From the NCBI RefSeq assembly GCF_004341885.1, contig NZ_SLVX01000006.1, positions 1 to 64,000 of the forward strand: 64,000 nt of DNA, written 5' to 3'. Below are positions 1-7,510 of this stretch, one piece after another. Position numbers and translations under genes: made by a program. The notes beneath the pieces are model-generated. The model was not told the DNA's origin. It saw nothing but the letters and a program-made list of their open reading frames with translations, and did no database searches. Each line of letters starts with the position of its first letter. Position 1 is the stretch's first letter. This DNA is from Shinella granuli (GTDB lineage: Bacteria; Pseudomonadota; Alphaproteobacteria; Rhizobiales; Rhizobiaceae).

Positions 1-675
1 GCTGTTGGATCGCAAAGTTCCCGTCAACGATCATCGCTGGAGCGATGTAATTTGTTTTCTCGATAATGCGATAATTTCACCGGAAGTCAATGGATGACGG
101 GTGTTTGGCGGGCTTTAGTGTAATCTGTTTTCTTTTCAGGTGAAAATGGGAGAAATTTTCATGGCCTGCGCCTGGTGAAAGCGGTGAGGCTCATCGCGGT
201 TGCCTTGAATCCTGTATCGATTTCAACCCGTTCCAGAGCTGATCTAGAGGCATGGAAAAGGGAAGGAGCCCCGGAAAACCGGCGTAAACGTGAAAATGGG
301 ACCATGTTCGGACGGTCTGATTTTCACGGGTGGCAGGCTTCTGTTTCGCGCCGCGCATCGATTTGGCATCAACACGTAAAAATTTTTCTGAAAAAGAGAG
401 CCCGCCGGCCTGAAAATCCGTGTCGCGACGGCCGCCACGATCCGCTTCGGCGTGAAATCCGCCGTTCTGTCGGTGGGCGGCGCTTTCCATGGCTGAAGAT
501 CCGGGCGGTGTCACGCGGGAGGATGGGAGGGCATCCCGGAACGGTCCGGTGAATTTCAGGCGCCGATCGCCAAGCCCATTGATGCGCGCCGGCACTGTGT
601 TATGACTGGCAGACAAGAAATTCGTTTTCATTTGCGCGCCGGACCGACGCGCCGTGCAGGGGGAGGCCGCAGCCG
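1..675. other. gene-poor left edge, no supported gene
   Basis: I see no gene here. Open frames exist on both strands (175..552 plus, 191..631 minus), but their products are low-complexity, Arg/Ser/Pro-rich and resemble no family. A frame from base 2 to a TGA at 95..97 could be the last 31 codons of a protein entering from the left, but nothing confirms it. The stretch is visibly less GC-rich than the rest of the window. The motif GTGAAAAT occurs at 140..147 and 290..297, both times continuing as GGGA, and inverted at 320..327. These may be regulator sites. Confidence 0.5.
141..161. promoter_or_regulatory. inverted repeat TGAAAAT-N7-ATTTTCA
   Basis: Perfect 7-bp arms separated by 7 bases. The left arm lies within the GTGAAAAT motif that recurs at 290..297 and, inverted, at 320..327. 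RpiR-type regulators often bind A/T-rich GAAA/TTTC inverted repeats, and an RpiR gene starts at 676, so an operator is plausible. No promoter hexamers fit clearly. Confidence 0.35.
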
Positions 676-1539
676 ATGGACCTTTTTCACGCCTTGTCGG
701 ATGAGGACGGCCGGCTGTCGGGGCTCGATCGCAAGCTGGCGCAACTGGCCCTCGACGACGTCGATTTCGTCGTCAATTCGTCGATCGGCGAGCTGGCCGA
801 CCGCGCCGGGGTGTCGCCGCCGACCGTCACGCGCTTCTGCCGCCGGCTCGGCTGCAAGGGCTATCCGGACTTCAAGGTGCAGCTTGCCCGGCTCACTTAT
901 GTGGGCCTGCGCTACGTCAAGCCGGAAGTGCCGACCGAAACGCCCGAGGAAGTGGCCGAGGACATCATCGCCAAAGCGCAGAACGCCCTGTTCCAGCTGC
1001 ATCGCCAGCTCGATTTCGCCTCGCTCGACATGGCGGCCCGCCTGCTGCGCGGCGCCGATTTCATCCAGGCCTTCGGGGCGAGCGGCAATTCGGCGATGAT
1101 CGTCAACGAGCTGCACAACCGGCTCTTCCGGCTCGGCTGCCGCATCAACGCCTCGAACGACCACAACATGAACGCGATGATCTCCGCGGCCGCCCAGCCG
1201 GGCACGGTGGTGTTCGGCTCCTCCTTCACCGGCCGCGACCCGGCGCTCGTCCACTGCCTCGAACTGCTGCGCCGGCGCGGCATCCCCACCATCGTCCTCA
1301 CGCAGGGCGGTTCGCCCGTCGCGGCGGCGGCGGATGTGGTGATCTCCGTCGAGCTGCCGGAGGGCAAGAACATCTTCCGGCCCACCTCGACACGCTATGC
1401 CTATCTCGCGGTCATCGACATGCTGGCCAATCTCGTCGCCTATGCCGACCGGACCAAGGCGATGAAGACCCTGCGCAGCATCAAGGAGGAGCTGGTCAGC
1501 CGGCGCGACGGCGACGACCGCCAGCTCCTCGGCGACTGA
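676..1539 (+). CDS. MurR/RpiR family transcriptional regulator
   Basis: 287-residue DNA-binding repressor or activator of the RpiR class. Residues about 1-80 form the HTH_6 domain; the SIGELADRAGVSPPTVTRFCRRLG stretch (around 33-55) is the helix-turn-helix. Residues about 115-265 form a SIS phosphosugar-binding domain, with GASGNSAMIVNELHNRL and the later GSSFTGRD loop expected to hold a sugar phosphate. Length is normal for the family. GGGGGAG lies upstream of the ATG. The gene stands alone: the left neighbour region is empty and the right neighbour is convergent, so its target genes are probably to the left of the window. The GTGAAAAT repeats in 140..330 could be its sites (inference). Confidence 0.88.
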   Translation: MDLFHALSDEDGRLSGLDRKLAQLALDDVDFVVNSSIGELADRAGVSPPTVTRFCRRLGCKGYPDFKVQLARLTYVGLRYVKPEVPTETPEEVAEDIIAKAQNALFQLHRQLDFASLDMAARLLRGADFIQAFGASGNSAMIVNELHNRLFRLGCRINASNDHNMNAMISAAAQPGTVVFGSSFTGRDPALVHCLELLRRRGIPTIVLTQGGSPVAAAADVVISVELPEGKNIFRPTSTRYAYLAVIDMLANLVAYADRTKAMKTLRSIKEELVSRRDGDDRQLLGD

Positions 1540-1591
1540 CGGGCCGGCCGTCCTGCTGGAGAATTTCCGCTTTTCTTCGAATTGCGAAAAC

Positions 1592-1657
1592 GCTCCATCT
1601 ATTTGTTTTTACGTAATTCCGGACGCAAAACCGCTTCGCACTTTTGCTGGAATTGCT
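1592..1657 (-). repeat. rhizobial palindromic repeat, copy A
   Basis: Read on the minus strand this matches copies at 38869..38931 (B) and 55047..55112 (C). All begin with an AATTCC or GTTCC arm, pass through AGTGCG, GGTTT and GTCCGGAATT, and end in an A/T-containing tail before GGAGCG or a similar end. The AATTCC and GGAATT ends at 1615..1620 and 1649..1654 can pair. The copy fills the space between the convergent RpiR gene and the DUF6522 gene and abuts the TAA of the latter. It is an intergenic repeat without coding potential. Confidence 0.7.
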
Positions 1658-1957
1658 TTACCGCGAGGGTTTCGGCGCCCCGGCGGAAAGCACCTCGACG
1701 TGCTGCGTGCCGACCGTGCCGTCCGCCTCGACGACGGCCTGCCAGCGGCGGTTGCCGCAGCGCACCGAAAGCCGCCAGCGCCCGGCATCCTCGCCTTCGC
1801 CGCGCTCGACGCGCGAGGCGACGAGGCCGCGGCGCATGTAGTCGCGCAGCGTCTGCGTCGGCCAGCCGAAACGCGCGGCGAGCATGTCTGCCGGCAGGAG
1901 GAATTCTCCGGCTTCGTCCCGGCTGAGGACGAGGGGGCTGGCATCGGCGGCACTCAT
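1658..1957 (-). CDS. DUF6522 family protein
   Basis: Small cytoplasmic protein of 99 residues resembling the DUF6522 family; its function is unknown. The visible pattern is an N-terminal segment rich in acidic and hydrophobic residues (DEAGEFLLPADMLAARFGWP), a helix with TLRDYMRRGLV, then beta strands ending in a Gly-Thr turn. No signal peptide or membrane segment. It is the last gene of the cbb3/haemoglobin operon; its ATG overlaps the TGA of the haemoglobin gene by four bases, so it is translationally coupled. Its position suggests an accessory part in oxidase function or nitrosative stress (inference from context only). Confidence 0.75.
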   Translation of the reverse strand: MSAADASPLVLSRDEAGEFLLPADMLAARFGWPTQTLRDYMRRGLVASRVERGEGEDAGRWRLSVRCGNRRWQAVVEADGTVGTQHVEVLSAGAPKPSR

Positions 1958-2421
1958 GAAATTGCTTCCCGCGAAATCGGCGTGACCGCCATGGAATCCT
2001 CGCCGCGGCTGAAGGCGATGGCGAGGCGGAAGGAATGGGCGATGCGCAAGGCCCGGTCGAGGAAGAGATCGGCGACCTCGGGCGGGCAGAGCCGCTCGAC
2101 GGTCGCGCGGAACAGCGTGAGCCAGCGGCGGAAATGCTGTTCCTCAAGCTCGGGTATGGCAAGGTGCGGCGGCAAGGGGCGGCCCTCGTAGCGGTCGGTG
2201 CGCAGAAGCGTTGCAGACCAGAAGTCGCGCATCTTTGCAAGATGCACCGGCCATTCCTCCGGCGCGATCGCGCCGTCGAAGATCGGGCCGAGCAGTGGAT
2301 CCTTGCGGATCCCGTCATAGAAACCGTGCACCACGGCATGGATCATCGCTTCGTCGAGCACTTCCGGCAGCGGCTTGCCGTCGATGACGATGGTGCGGTC
2401 GGGGGCAGGGCGGCCTCTCAT
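1954..2421 (-). CDS. group III truncated haemoglobin
   Basis: 155-residue haem protein of the trHbIII/Ctb type, cytoplasmic, expected to bind O2 or NO. Visible haem-pocket features are the B-helix HGFYDGIRKDPLLGPIF with Tyr at about 35 (B10 position), the W-x(9)-FW region around 57-68 and EEQHFRRWL, in which His96 is the likely proximal ligand. Length is usual for group III. It overlaps the DUF2189 gene upstream and the DUF6522 gene downstream by ATGA, in an operon headed by an NsrR-like regulator and encoding cbb3 oxidase. This fits NO scavenging or peroxynitrite protection of the oxidase (inference). Group III globins are poorly characterised; a role in microaerobic respiration is the main alternative. 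Confidence 0.88.
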   Translation of the reverse strand: MRGRPAPDRTIVIDGKPLPEVLDEAMIHAVVHGFYDGIRKDPLLGPIFDGAIAPEEWPVHLAKMRDFWSATLLRTDRYEGRPLPPHLAIPELEEQHFRRWLTLFRATVERLCPPEVADLFLDRALRIAHSFRLAIAFSRGEDSMAVTPISREAIS

Positions 2422-3203
2422 CGGATCGCCCTGTAGCTGTGCCAGGTGCCATGGCCGAGCAGCGGGAAGATGACGACGAGGCCGAGGAACCCCGTCGCGA
2501 TGGCGACGACGGTGAGCGCCAGCACGATGGCGCCCCAGGCGAGCATGACCGGCAGGTTGCGGAAGGTGAGCGAAATGCTCGTGCCCATCGCGGTGAAGGC
2601 GTCCGTCTTTTCCGCCAGCAGCATGGGAATGGCAAAGGTGCTGATGGCGAAGGAGAAGGCGGCGAAGAGCCCGCCGACCGCCGTGCCGACGACGATCATG
2701 CCGAGCCCTTCCGGCGTGGAGACCAGCATGGCGACGACATGGTCGAGGCCGGGAAAGGGCCTCAGCCCGACGAAGAGCGCGTAGATGATGACGGCGGCGC
2801 GCATCCAGACCAGCATCAGCAGGCAGAGGATCGCGCCCGTATACCAGACCTGCGCGCCGGATTCGGTTTTCACGAAGATCATGCGTGCAAGGCTCGGCGT
2901 CACGCCCTCCTCAAGGTCCCGGCTCTTGCGGTAGAGGCCGATCGCCACCAGCGGGCCGACCACCATGAAGCCGGCAAGCGCGGGGAAGAGGATATAGTCG
3001 AGCTCCAGGCGGAAGAGGCCCCAGACCACCGCCAGCGACAGGAGGAAGACGGCGAAGCCGTAGGCAAGGCTCGGCAGCGGATTGCGCCAGAGGTCGCGCC
3101 AGCCGGCGGCGAGCCAGCCGAGCGCCGCGCCGGCCGGCAGGTTACGGCGGCGCTGTTCGGCGAGCGGCACGGGCGCGTCACCGGTCTTGTCGGTCGTTCC
3201 CAT
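2418..3203 (-). CDS. DUF2189 integral membrane protein
   Basis: 261 residues with a hydrophilic N-terminus (about 1-35) and six or so predicted membrane segments. These lie near residues 45-65, 70-90, 120-145, 165-190, 195-205 and 220-250. This pattern and the WRDLWRNPLPSLAYG entry match the DUF2189 family, which is often found beside cytochrome oxidase genes in proteobacteria. No catalytic residues are obvious. It lies between the 69-residue membrane protein and the truncated haemoglobin gene; its TGA overlaps the haemoglobin ATG. The context suggests an accessory factor in assembly or activity of the cbb3 oxidase (inference). Confidence 0.82.
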   Translation of the reverse strand: MGTTDKTGDAPVPLAEQRRRNLPAGAALGWLAAGWRDLWRNPLPSLAYGFAVFLLSLAVVWGLFRLELDYILFPALAGFMVVGPLVAIGLYRKSRDLEEGVTPSLARMIFVKTESGAQVWYTGAILCLLMLVWMRAAVIIYALFVGLRPFPGLDHVVAMLVSTPEGLGMIVVGTAVGGLFAAFSFAISTFAIPMLLAEKTDAFTAMGTSISLTFRNLPVMLAWGAIVLALTVVAIATGFLGLVVIFPLLGHGTWHSYRAIR

Positions 3204-3218
3204 GATATCCTTCCTCTC

Positions 3219-3428
3219 TCAGCAGGAGGGCCGCGCGGCGCGATACGCACCGTCCCGGCCTTCCGTCTTCAGGTGTTGCACGCAATCGGGCTGGGAGGTC
3301 AGCGCGACATGGACGAGATGCGCATTGGCGCCGGCAAAGAGCGCAAGGCCCGCCGCGACGATGAGGAACGCGGCGCGCCGCCAGTTGATGCGGCCGGGCG
3401 GACGCGTCTCGCTTGCCGCGCTGCTCAT
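3219..3428 (-). CDS. small single-span membrane protein in cco operon
   Basis: 69 residues: a basic N-terminus, one membrane segment (about residues 18-38, AAFLIVAAGLALFAGANAHL), then a short periplasmic tail with two cysteines at about 49 and the C-terminal residue 69. The ATG overlaps the ccoP TGA by four bases and the next gene follows after 15 bases, so it is part of the operon. I do not recognise a named family. Small membrane proteins are common in rhizobial cbb3 loci. The paired periplasmic cysteines could act in redox or metal handling, but that is only a guess. Confidence 0.7.
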   Translation of the reverse strand: MSSAASETRPPGRINWRRAAFLIVAAGLALFAGANAHLVHVALTSQPDCVQHLKTEGRDGAYRAARPSC

Positions 3429-4303
3429 CGCCCGTCCTCCGCCAGCGTGCCGACATAGAGCGCCAGCAGCTTGATATCGACCGGCGAAAGGCGGCCTTCC
3501 CAGTGCGGCATGTGGCCCTGCCGGCCGGAATAGATCGAGGTGAAGACGCTCTGCGCGTCGCTGCCGTAGATCCAGGCGGCGTCGGTGAGGTCGGGCGCGC
3601 CGGCCTCCGTGCTGCCGCGGCCGTCCTCGCCGTGGCAGGCGACGCAGTTGGCGGCGAACACCTCCCTGCCGGCCTCGACCTCAGCGGTGTCGGCCGCGCC
3701 CATCGGCAGGGCGGAGAGCGAGCGCACATAGGCGGCGACGGCCCGCACCTGCCTGTCGTCGAGGATGCCGTCGCGGCCGAAGGCCATCATCTGCGAGATG
3801 CGCGTCTCCTCGTTGGCGGCGTTGATGCCGATGCGGATCGTCTCGGCGATGGTCTCCGGTTCGCCGCCCCACAGCCAGGCCTTCGCCGCAAGGTTCGGGA
3901 AGCCCGGCCCGCCGGTGCCGCGCGTGCCGTGGCAGGCGGCGCAATTGTCGATGAAGAGCGTGCGGCCGGTCTCGCGCACATGCTGCATGAGGGTGTCGTC
4001 CGCGGCGATCTCCTGAAGGCTCGCCCCGGCGATGCGGCCGGTCCAGGCGGCACGGGCCGCGGCGGCGTCCTCGACCTGCCGCGTCACGACATCGCGCTGG
4101 TCGATGCCGAGCAGGCCCTTCGTATAGGAGACGCCGAGCGGCCAGGCCGGCATCAGGATCCAGTAGCCGATGGCAAAGAGCGTGGTGACGGTGAGGAAGA
4201 AAACGACGACGCGCGGGATCGGCGTTTCCAGCTCCTCGATGCCGTTCCATTCGTGCCCGGTGGTGGCCCGTCCGGTGGCGGGATCGTGTCTTTCGGTTGC
4301 CAT
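3425..4303 (-). CDS. ccoP: cbb3 cytochrome c oxidase, dihaem subunit III
   Basis: 292-residue membrane-anchored dihaem cytochrome c that passes electrons from the bc1 complex or soluble cytochromes to CcoO/CcoN. Residues 30-55 are the single membrane anchor (VVVFFLTVTTLFAIGYWIL). Two CXXCH haem c sites are present, at 121-125 (CAACH) and 220-224 (CVACH), each in a separate cytochrome domain with downstream Met candidates. N-terminal motif GHEWNGIEELETPIP is typical of CcoP and FixP. Length is normal. It follows ccoQ after three bases and overlaps the 69-residue gene downstream by ATGA. Confidence 0.96.
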   Translation of the reverse strand: MATERHDPATGRATTGHEWNGIEELETPIPRVVVFFLTVTTLFAIGYWILMPAWPLGVSYTKGLLGIDQRDVVTRQVEDAAAARAAWTGRIAGASLQEIAADDTLMQHVRETGRTLFIDNCAACHGTRGTGGPGFPNLAAKAWLWGGEPETIAETIRIGINAANEETRISQMMAFGRDGILDDRQVRAVAAYVRSLSALPMGAADTAEVEAGREVFAANCVACHGEDGRGSTEAGAPDLTDAAWIYGSDAQSVFTSIYSGRQGHMPHWEGRLSPVDIKLLALYVGTLAEDGR

Positions 4304-4306
4304 GCC

Positions 4307-4477
4307 CTAGTCCCCCGGCCGGTCGTCTTTGTCGAGAATGCTCTTCTTGGCGCGATCGAAACGCTTCCGGTTGCCCGGCCAGAGCGCGTAGACGACGACG
4401 CCCGCGGCAAGCAGGATCAGGTAGAACAGCCCCCAGCTCTTGGCGAAGGCGACGACGCTGTTGTGGTCGATCTCCAT
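4307..4477 (-). CDS. ccoQ: cbb3 oxidase small subunit IV
   Basis: 56-residue subunit with start codon at 4475..4477 and TAG at 4307..4309. It begins MEIDHNSVVAFAKSWGLFYL, has one membrane helix (about residues 15-36), then the family pattern YALWPGNRKRFDRA followed by an acidic tail. CcoQ stabilises the association of CcoP with the CcoNO core. The gene lies between ccoO and ccoP with gaps of 4 and 3 bases, exactly where ccoQ is expected. Confidence 0.93.
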   Translation of the reverse strand: MEIDHNSVVAFAKSWGLFYLILLAAGVVVYALWPGNRKRFDRAKKSILDKDDRPGD

Positions 4478-4481
4478 CGCC

Positions 4482-5213
4482 TCACTCCGCCTTTGCCGTC
4501 TGCTGCTGCGCCGCCTGCGTCAACTGGCCGACGATCTGGAGATAGGCGACCAGCGCGTCCATCTCGGTCAGGAGACCGGGATTGCCGTCGAAGGCGCGCA
4601 CATTGGTCGCCTCGCCGTAGCGCTCGCTGACGCCGGAAGTGCCGGCATCGTCGGGGTTGGCCTGTGCGCGGGCGTCGGCGGTGGCGTTCTCGATCATCGC
4701 ATCCGTATAGGGTACGCCGACGGCGCGCTGGGCGGCAAGGTGCGCGCTAAGATCGTCGATCCTCAGCGCATTGCGCTTCAGCCAGCCGTAGCGCGGCATC
4801 ACCGATTCCGGCACCACGTCGCGCGGATTGACGAGATGGGCGACATGCCAGGCGTCGGAATACTTGCCGCCGAGGCGGGCGAGGTCCGGGCCGGTGCGCT
4901 TGGAGCCCCAGAGCATCGGGTGGTCGTATTTCGATTCCACGGCCAGCGAATAGGGACCGTAGCGCTCCACTTCGTCGCGCAGCGTGCGGATCATCTGCGA
5001 ATGGCAGGCGTAACAGCCCTCGCGGATGTAGAGGTTGCGGCCGGCGAGCTCCAGCGGCGTGTAGAGCCGCATGTCGGGCGCCTCCTCCACCGTCTCGTGG
5101 ATGGTGAAGAGCGGGGCGATCTCGACGAGGCCGCCGATGGAGGCGACGCCGACGATGGCCAGCACGAAGCCGATGGCGTTGCGCTCGAGCTTGCGGTGGA
5201 AGAACTCCTTCAT
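4482..5213 (-). CDS. ccoO: cbb3 cytochrome c oxidase, monohaem subunit II
   Basis: 243-residue membrane-anchored monohaem cytochrome c of the cbb3 oxidase. The N-terminal helix spans about residues 13-33; the haem c motif CYACH is at 67-71 after LYIREG. WGSKRTGPDLARLGGKYS and the conserved MPRYGWL block are hallmarks. Two ATGs are possible: 5217..5219, which overlaps the ccoN stop, and 5211..5213. AGGAG is one base from the first and seven from the second, so I chose the second, giving MKEFFHRKLE and the length usual for FixO. Confidence 0.95.
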   Translation of the reverse strand: MKEFFHRKLERNAIGFVLAIVGVASIGGLVEIAPLFTIHETVEEAPDMRLYTPLELAGRNLYIREGCYACHSQMIRTLRDEVERYGPYSLAVESKYDHPMLWGSKRTGPDLARLGGKYSDAWHVAHLVNPRDVVPESVMPRYGWLKRNALRIDDLSAHLAAQRAVGVPYTDAMIENATADARAQANPDDAGTSGVSERYGEATNVRAFDGNPGLLTEMDALVAYLQIVGQLTQAAQQQTAKAE

Positions 5214-5215
5214 CG

Positions 5216-6874
5216 TCATTCTCCTGCCGGGGCCGCGCCGGCCTTGCCGTAGAGGGGAACGTCGCCGGCAGGCTCTGCAGCGCGCGCCCTTCGCGCCATG
5301 CGGATCGTCATCCAGACGTTGAACGAGCAGACGACGGCGCCGGCAAGGAACAGCAGTCCCCCGAAGGCGCGGGCGATATAGTAGGGATGCATGGCGACGA
5401 GGCTGTCGATGAAGGAATAGGCGAGCGTGCCGCTGTCGTTGTAGGTGCGCCACATCAGGCCCTGGATGATGCCCGAATTCCACATGGCGAAGACGTAGAC
5501 GACGGTGCCGGCGAGCGCGAGCCAGAAGTGCACCTCGATCAGTTTGGGCGAATACATGCGCTCCTGCTTCCACATCCACGGCACGAGGGCGTAGAGCGAG
5601 CCGAAGGTGATCATCGCCACCCAGCCGAGCGCGCCGGCATGCACATGGCCGACGGTCCAGTCGGTATAGTGCGAGAGCGAGTTGACGGCGCGGATCGCCA
5701 TGAAGGAGCCTTCGAAGGTGGAGAGCCCGTAGAACACGGCCGCGACCATCATGAAGCGCAGGGTCGCGTCGTCGCGCACCTTGTGCCAGGCGCCGTTGAG
5801 CGTGGCGAGCGCGTTGCCGGCGGACGCCCAGGACGGCACAAGCAGCACGATCGAGAAGGTCATGCCGAGGGTCTGCACCCATTGCGGCAGGGCGGTGTAG
5901 TGCAGGTGGTGCGCGCCCGCCCACATATACATGAAGGTGATGCCCCAGAAGCTGATGATCGAGAGGCGGTAGGAGAAGATCGGCCGCTCGGCGCGCTTCG
6001 GCAGGTAGTAGTACATCATGCCGAGGAAGCCGGCGGTCAGGAAGAAGGCGACGGCGTTGTGGCCGTACCACCATTGCGTCATCGCATCCTGCACGCCGGA
6101 AAACAGCGAATAGCTCTTGGCATGGCCGAAGGAAACGGGCACGGCGAGGTTGTTGACGATGTGCAGCACCGCCACGACCAGGATGAAGGCCATGTAGTAC
6201 CAGTTGGCGACGTAGATATGCGGTTCCTTGCGGCGCTGCAGCGTGCGGATGTAGATGAGGAAATAGACGACCCAGACGACGACCAGCCAGATATCGGCAT
6301 ACCATTCCGGCTCGGCATATTCCTTCGACTGGGTCATGCCCATCAGGTAGCCGGTCGCGGCGATCAGACAGAAGAGATTGTAGCCGATCAGCACGAACCA
6401 CGGGGCGAACTGGCCGGGCAGTCGCGCGCGACAGGTGCGCTGGAGCACATGGAAGGAGGTGGCGATCAGCGCATTGCCGCCGAAGCCGAAGATGACGCCC
6501 GACGTGTGCACGGGCCTGAGGCGCCCGAAGCTCGCCCAGGCGCTGTCGACGAAGGTCAGCTCCGGCCAGGCGAGCAGCGCGGCCACCCAGACGCCGACGA
6601 ACATGCCGGCCACCGCCCAGGCGAGCGACAGGATGATGCCGGCCCGCGTCGGATCGTCGTAATATTCGGAAAGCCTTTCTTCCGGCGGCTCCGGATCAAA
6701 CAGCGCGGACAGCACAACGAAGCCGAGGCCGAGGCTGAAGACCAGCACGATATAGCCGTGCACGGCCAGCGGATCTCCCCGCCCGGCCACCGCCATGGCA
6801 AGCCCCGTCAGGGCGAGCGCGCCGAGCACGAAGAGGGCCAGATGGCGCTCCGAAACTGTCAATCCCGATATCAT
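5216..6874 (-). CDS. ccoN: cbb3 cytochrome c oxidase, catalytic subunit I
   Basis: 552-residue polytopic haem-copper oxidase subunit that reduces O2 and pumps protons under low oxygen. At least twelve membrane segments are visible. The haem b and b3/CuB histidines lie in HTSGVIFGFGGNALIATSFH, in WYGHNAVAFFLTAGFLG and in the AGAHHLHYTALPQW and DWTVGHVHAGALGW stretches, in the usual order. A longer GTG start at 6898 is possible, but the ATG at 6872..6874 has GGAGGGGAGAG just upstream, so I use that. It follows nsrR within 20 bases. The copy lacks adjacent fixGHIS assembly genes, so maturation must come from elsewhere in the genome. Confidence 0.96.
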   Translation of the reverse strand: MISGLTVSERHLALFVLGALALTGLAMAVAGRGDPLAVHGYIVLVFSLGLGFVVLSALFDPEPPEERLSEYYDDPTRAGIILSLAWAVAGMFVGVWVAALLAWPELTFVDSAWASFGRLRPVHTSGVIFGFGGNALIATSFHVLQRTCRARLPGQFAPWFVLIGYNLFCLIAATGYLMGMTQSKEYAEPEWYADIWLVVVWVVYFLIYIRTLQRRKEPHIYVANWYYMAFILVVAVLHIVNNLAVPVSFGHAKSYSLFSGVQDAMTQWWYGHNAVAFFLTAGFLGMMYYYLPKRAERPIFSYRLSIISFWGITFMYMWAGAHHLHYTALPQWVQTLGMTFSIVLLVPSWASAGNALATLNGAWHKVRDDATLRFMMVAAVFYGLSTFEGSFMAIRAVNSLSHYTDWTVGHVHAGALGWVAMITFGSLYALVPWMWKQERMYSPKLIEVHFWLALAGTVVYVFAMWNSGIIQGLMWRTYNDSGTLAYSFIDSLVAMHPYYIARAFGGLLFLAGAVVCSFNVWMTIRMARRARAAEPAGDVPLYGKAGAAPAGE

Positions 6875-6894
6875 CGATCTCTCCCCTCCGTGTC

Positions 6895-7338
6895 TCACGC
6901 CGCTTCGGCAATGCCCAGCAGCGGCCCGAGCGCGGCCCTGTTGCGGACAATATCCTCGAGCGTGTATTTATCGAGAACCGCAAGGAATGCGGCGAGCGCC
7001 TCGTGCAGCATACCCTTCAGCCGACAGGCCGGCGAGATGGCGCAGGCCCGCCCGCCTGCCTGCATGCATTCGGCCAGCGAGAATTCCTCTTCCGTCGCCC
7101 GGACCAGCGCGCCGACGGCGATCTCGGCGGGCGCCTTCGCCAGCTTGATCCCGCCCGCCCGCCCGCGCGTCGTCTCGACAAGGCCGAGATCGCGCAGGGT
7201 CTGCGCCACTTTCAGGAGGTGGTTGCGCGAAAGCCCGTAGGCCTCGGCCACGTCGTTCACCGTGCATACGCGGTCCGGCCGCGTCGCCACGTAGATCAGC
7301 ATGCGCAGGGCATAGTCCGTGTGAAGCGTCATCCGCAT
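6895..7338 (-). CDS. nsrR: Rrf2 family NO-sensing regulator, NsrR-like
   Basis: 147-residue transcription factor. The N-terminal winged helix (TDYALRMLIYVAT, then AEAYGLSRNHLLKVAQTLRDLGLV) matches NsrR better than IscR or RirA. Three cysteines, C91, C99 and C105 in ECMQAGGRAC and SPACRL, provide ligands for an Fe-S cluster that is destroyed by nitric oxide. It is the first gene of the cbb3/globin operon, 20 bases ahead of ccoN, so it probably autoregulates the whole unit. A candidate operator lies at 7370..7382. The assignment to NsrR rather than another Rrf2 branch rests on the cysteine spacing (C-x7-C-x5-C) and the context. Confidence 0.85.
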   Translation of the reverse strand: MRMTLHTDYALRMLIYVATRPDRVCTVNDVAEAYGLSRNHLLKVAQTLRDLGLVETTRGRAGGIKLAKAPAEIAVGALVRATEEEFSLAECMQAGGRACAISPACRLKGMLHEALAAFLAVLDKYTLEDIVRNRAALGPLLGIAEAA

Positions 7339-7369
7339 GGCGTCGTCTCCCGGCCGGGGCTTTTAAAAA

Positions 7370-7382
7370 GTATTCTGGATAC
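7370..7382. promoter_or_regulatory. candidate NsrR-type operator GTAT-N5-ATAC
   Basis: Perfect 4-bp arms GTAT and ATAC around TCTGG, flanked on both sides by A/T-rich runs (AAAAA before and ACTTTTA after). The site is 32 bases upstream of the nsrR start. It is the only symmetrical A/T-rich element in an otherwise GC-rich gap of 172 bases. NsrR sites are imperfect A/T-rich palindromes of similar form, so autoregulation is plausible. No FixK/FNR box (TTGAT-N4-ATCAA) is present. Confidence 0.45.
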
Positions 7383-7510
7383 CACTTTTAACGCAAGCCC
7401 CGCCCGGTCGAAAGTGCAATAGCGTCGCAGGTGCCGGGATATTGCATGATCCAACGCCAAAGCGTTGCCGGTTGGGCGGGCAAGGCTGCGGGCAGCGGCG
7501 CTGCGGGATG

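Noticed and set aside
2-97. possible C-terminus of a gene entering from the left
   Set aside because: 31 codons ending in TGA read plausibly but A/T-rich codon use and lack of context prevent a call.
191-631. 146-codon minus-strand frame in the left-edge region
   Set aside because: Product has no recognisable pattern, no ribosome-binding site was convincing, and a plus-strand frame of similar quality overlaps it.
7444-7456. FixK/FNR-like TTGCATGATCCAA upstream of nsrR
   Set aside because: Only 13 bases and the arms do not fit TTGAT-N4-ATCAA, so it is not a credible FixK box.
7452-7467. CAACGC-CAAA-GCGTTG hairpin after the MOSC gene
   Set aside because: Short stem without T-run; could be a weak end of the redoxin-MOSC transcript but not enough to annotate.
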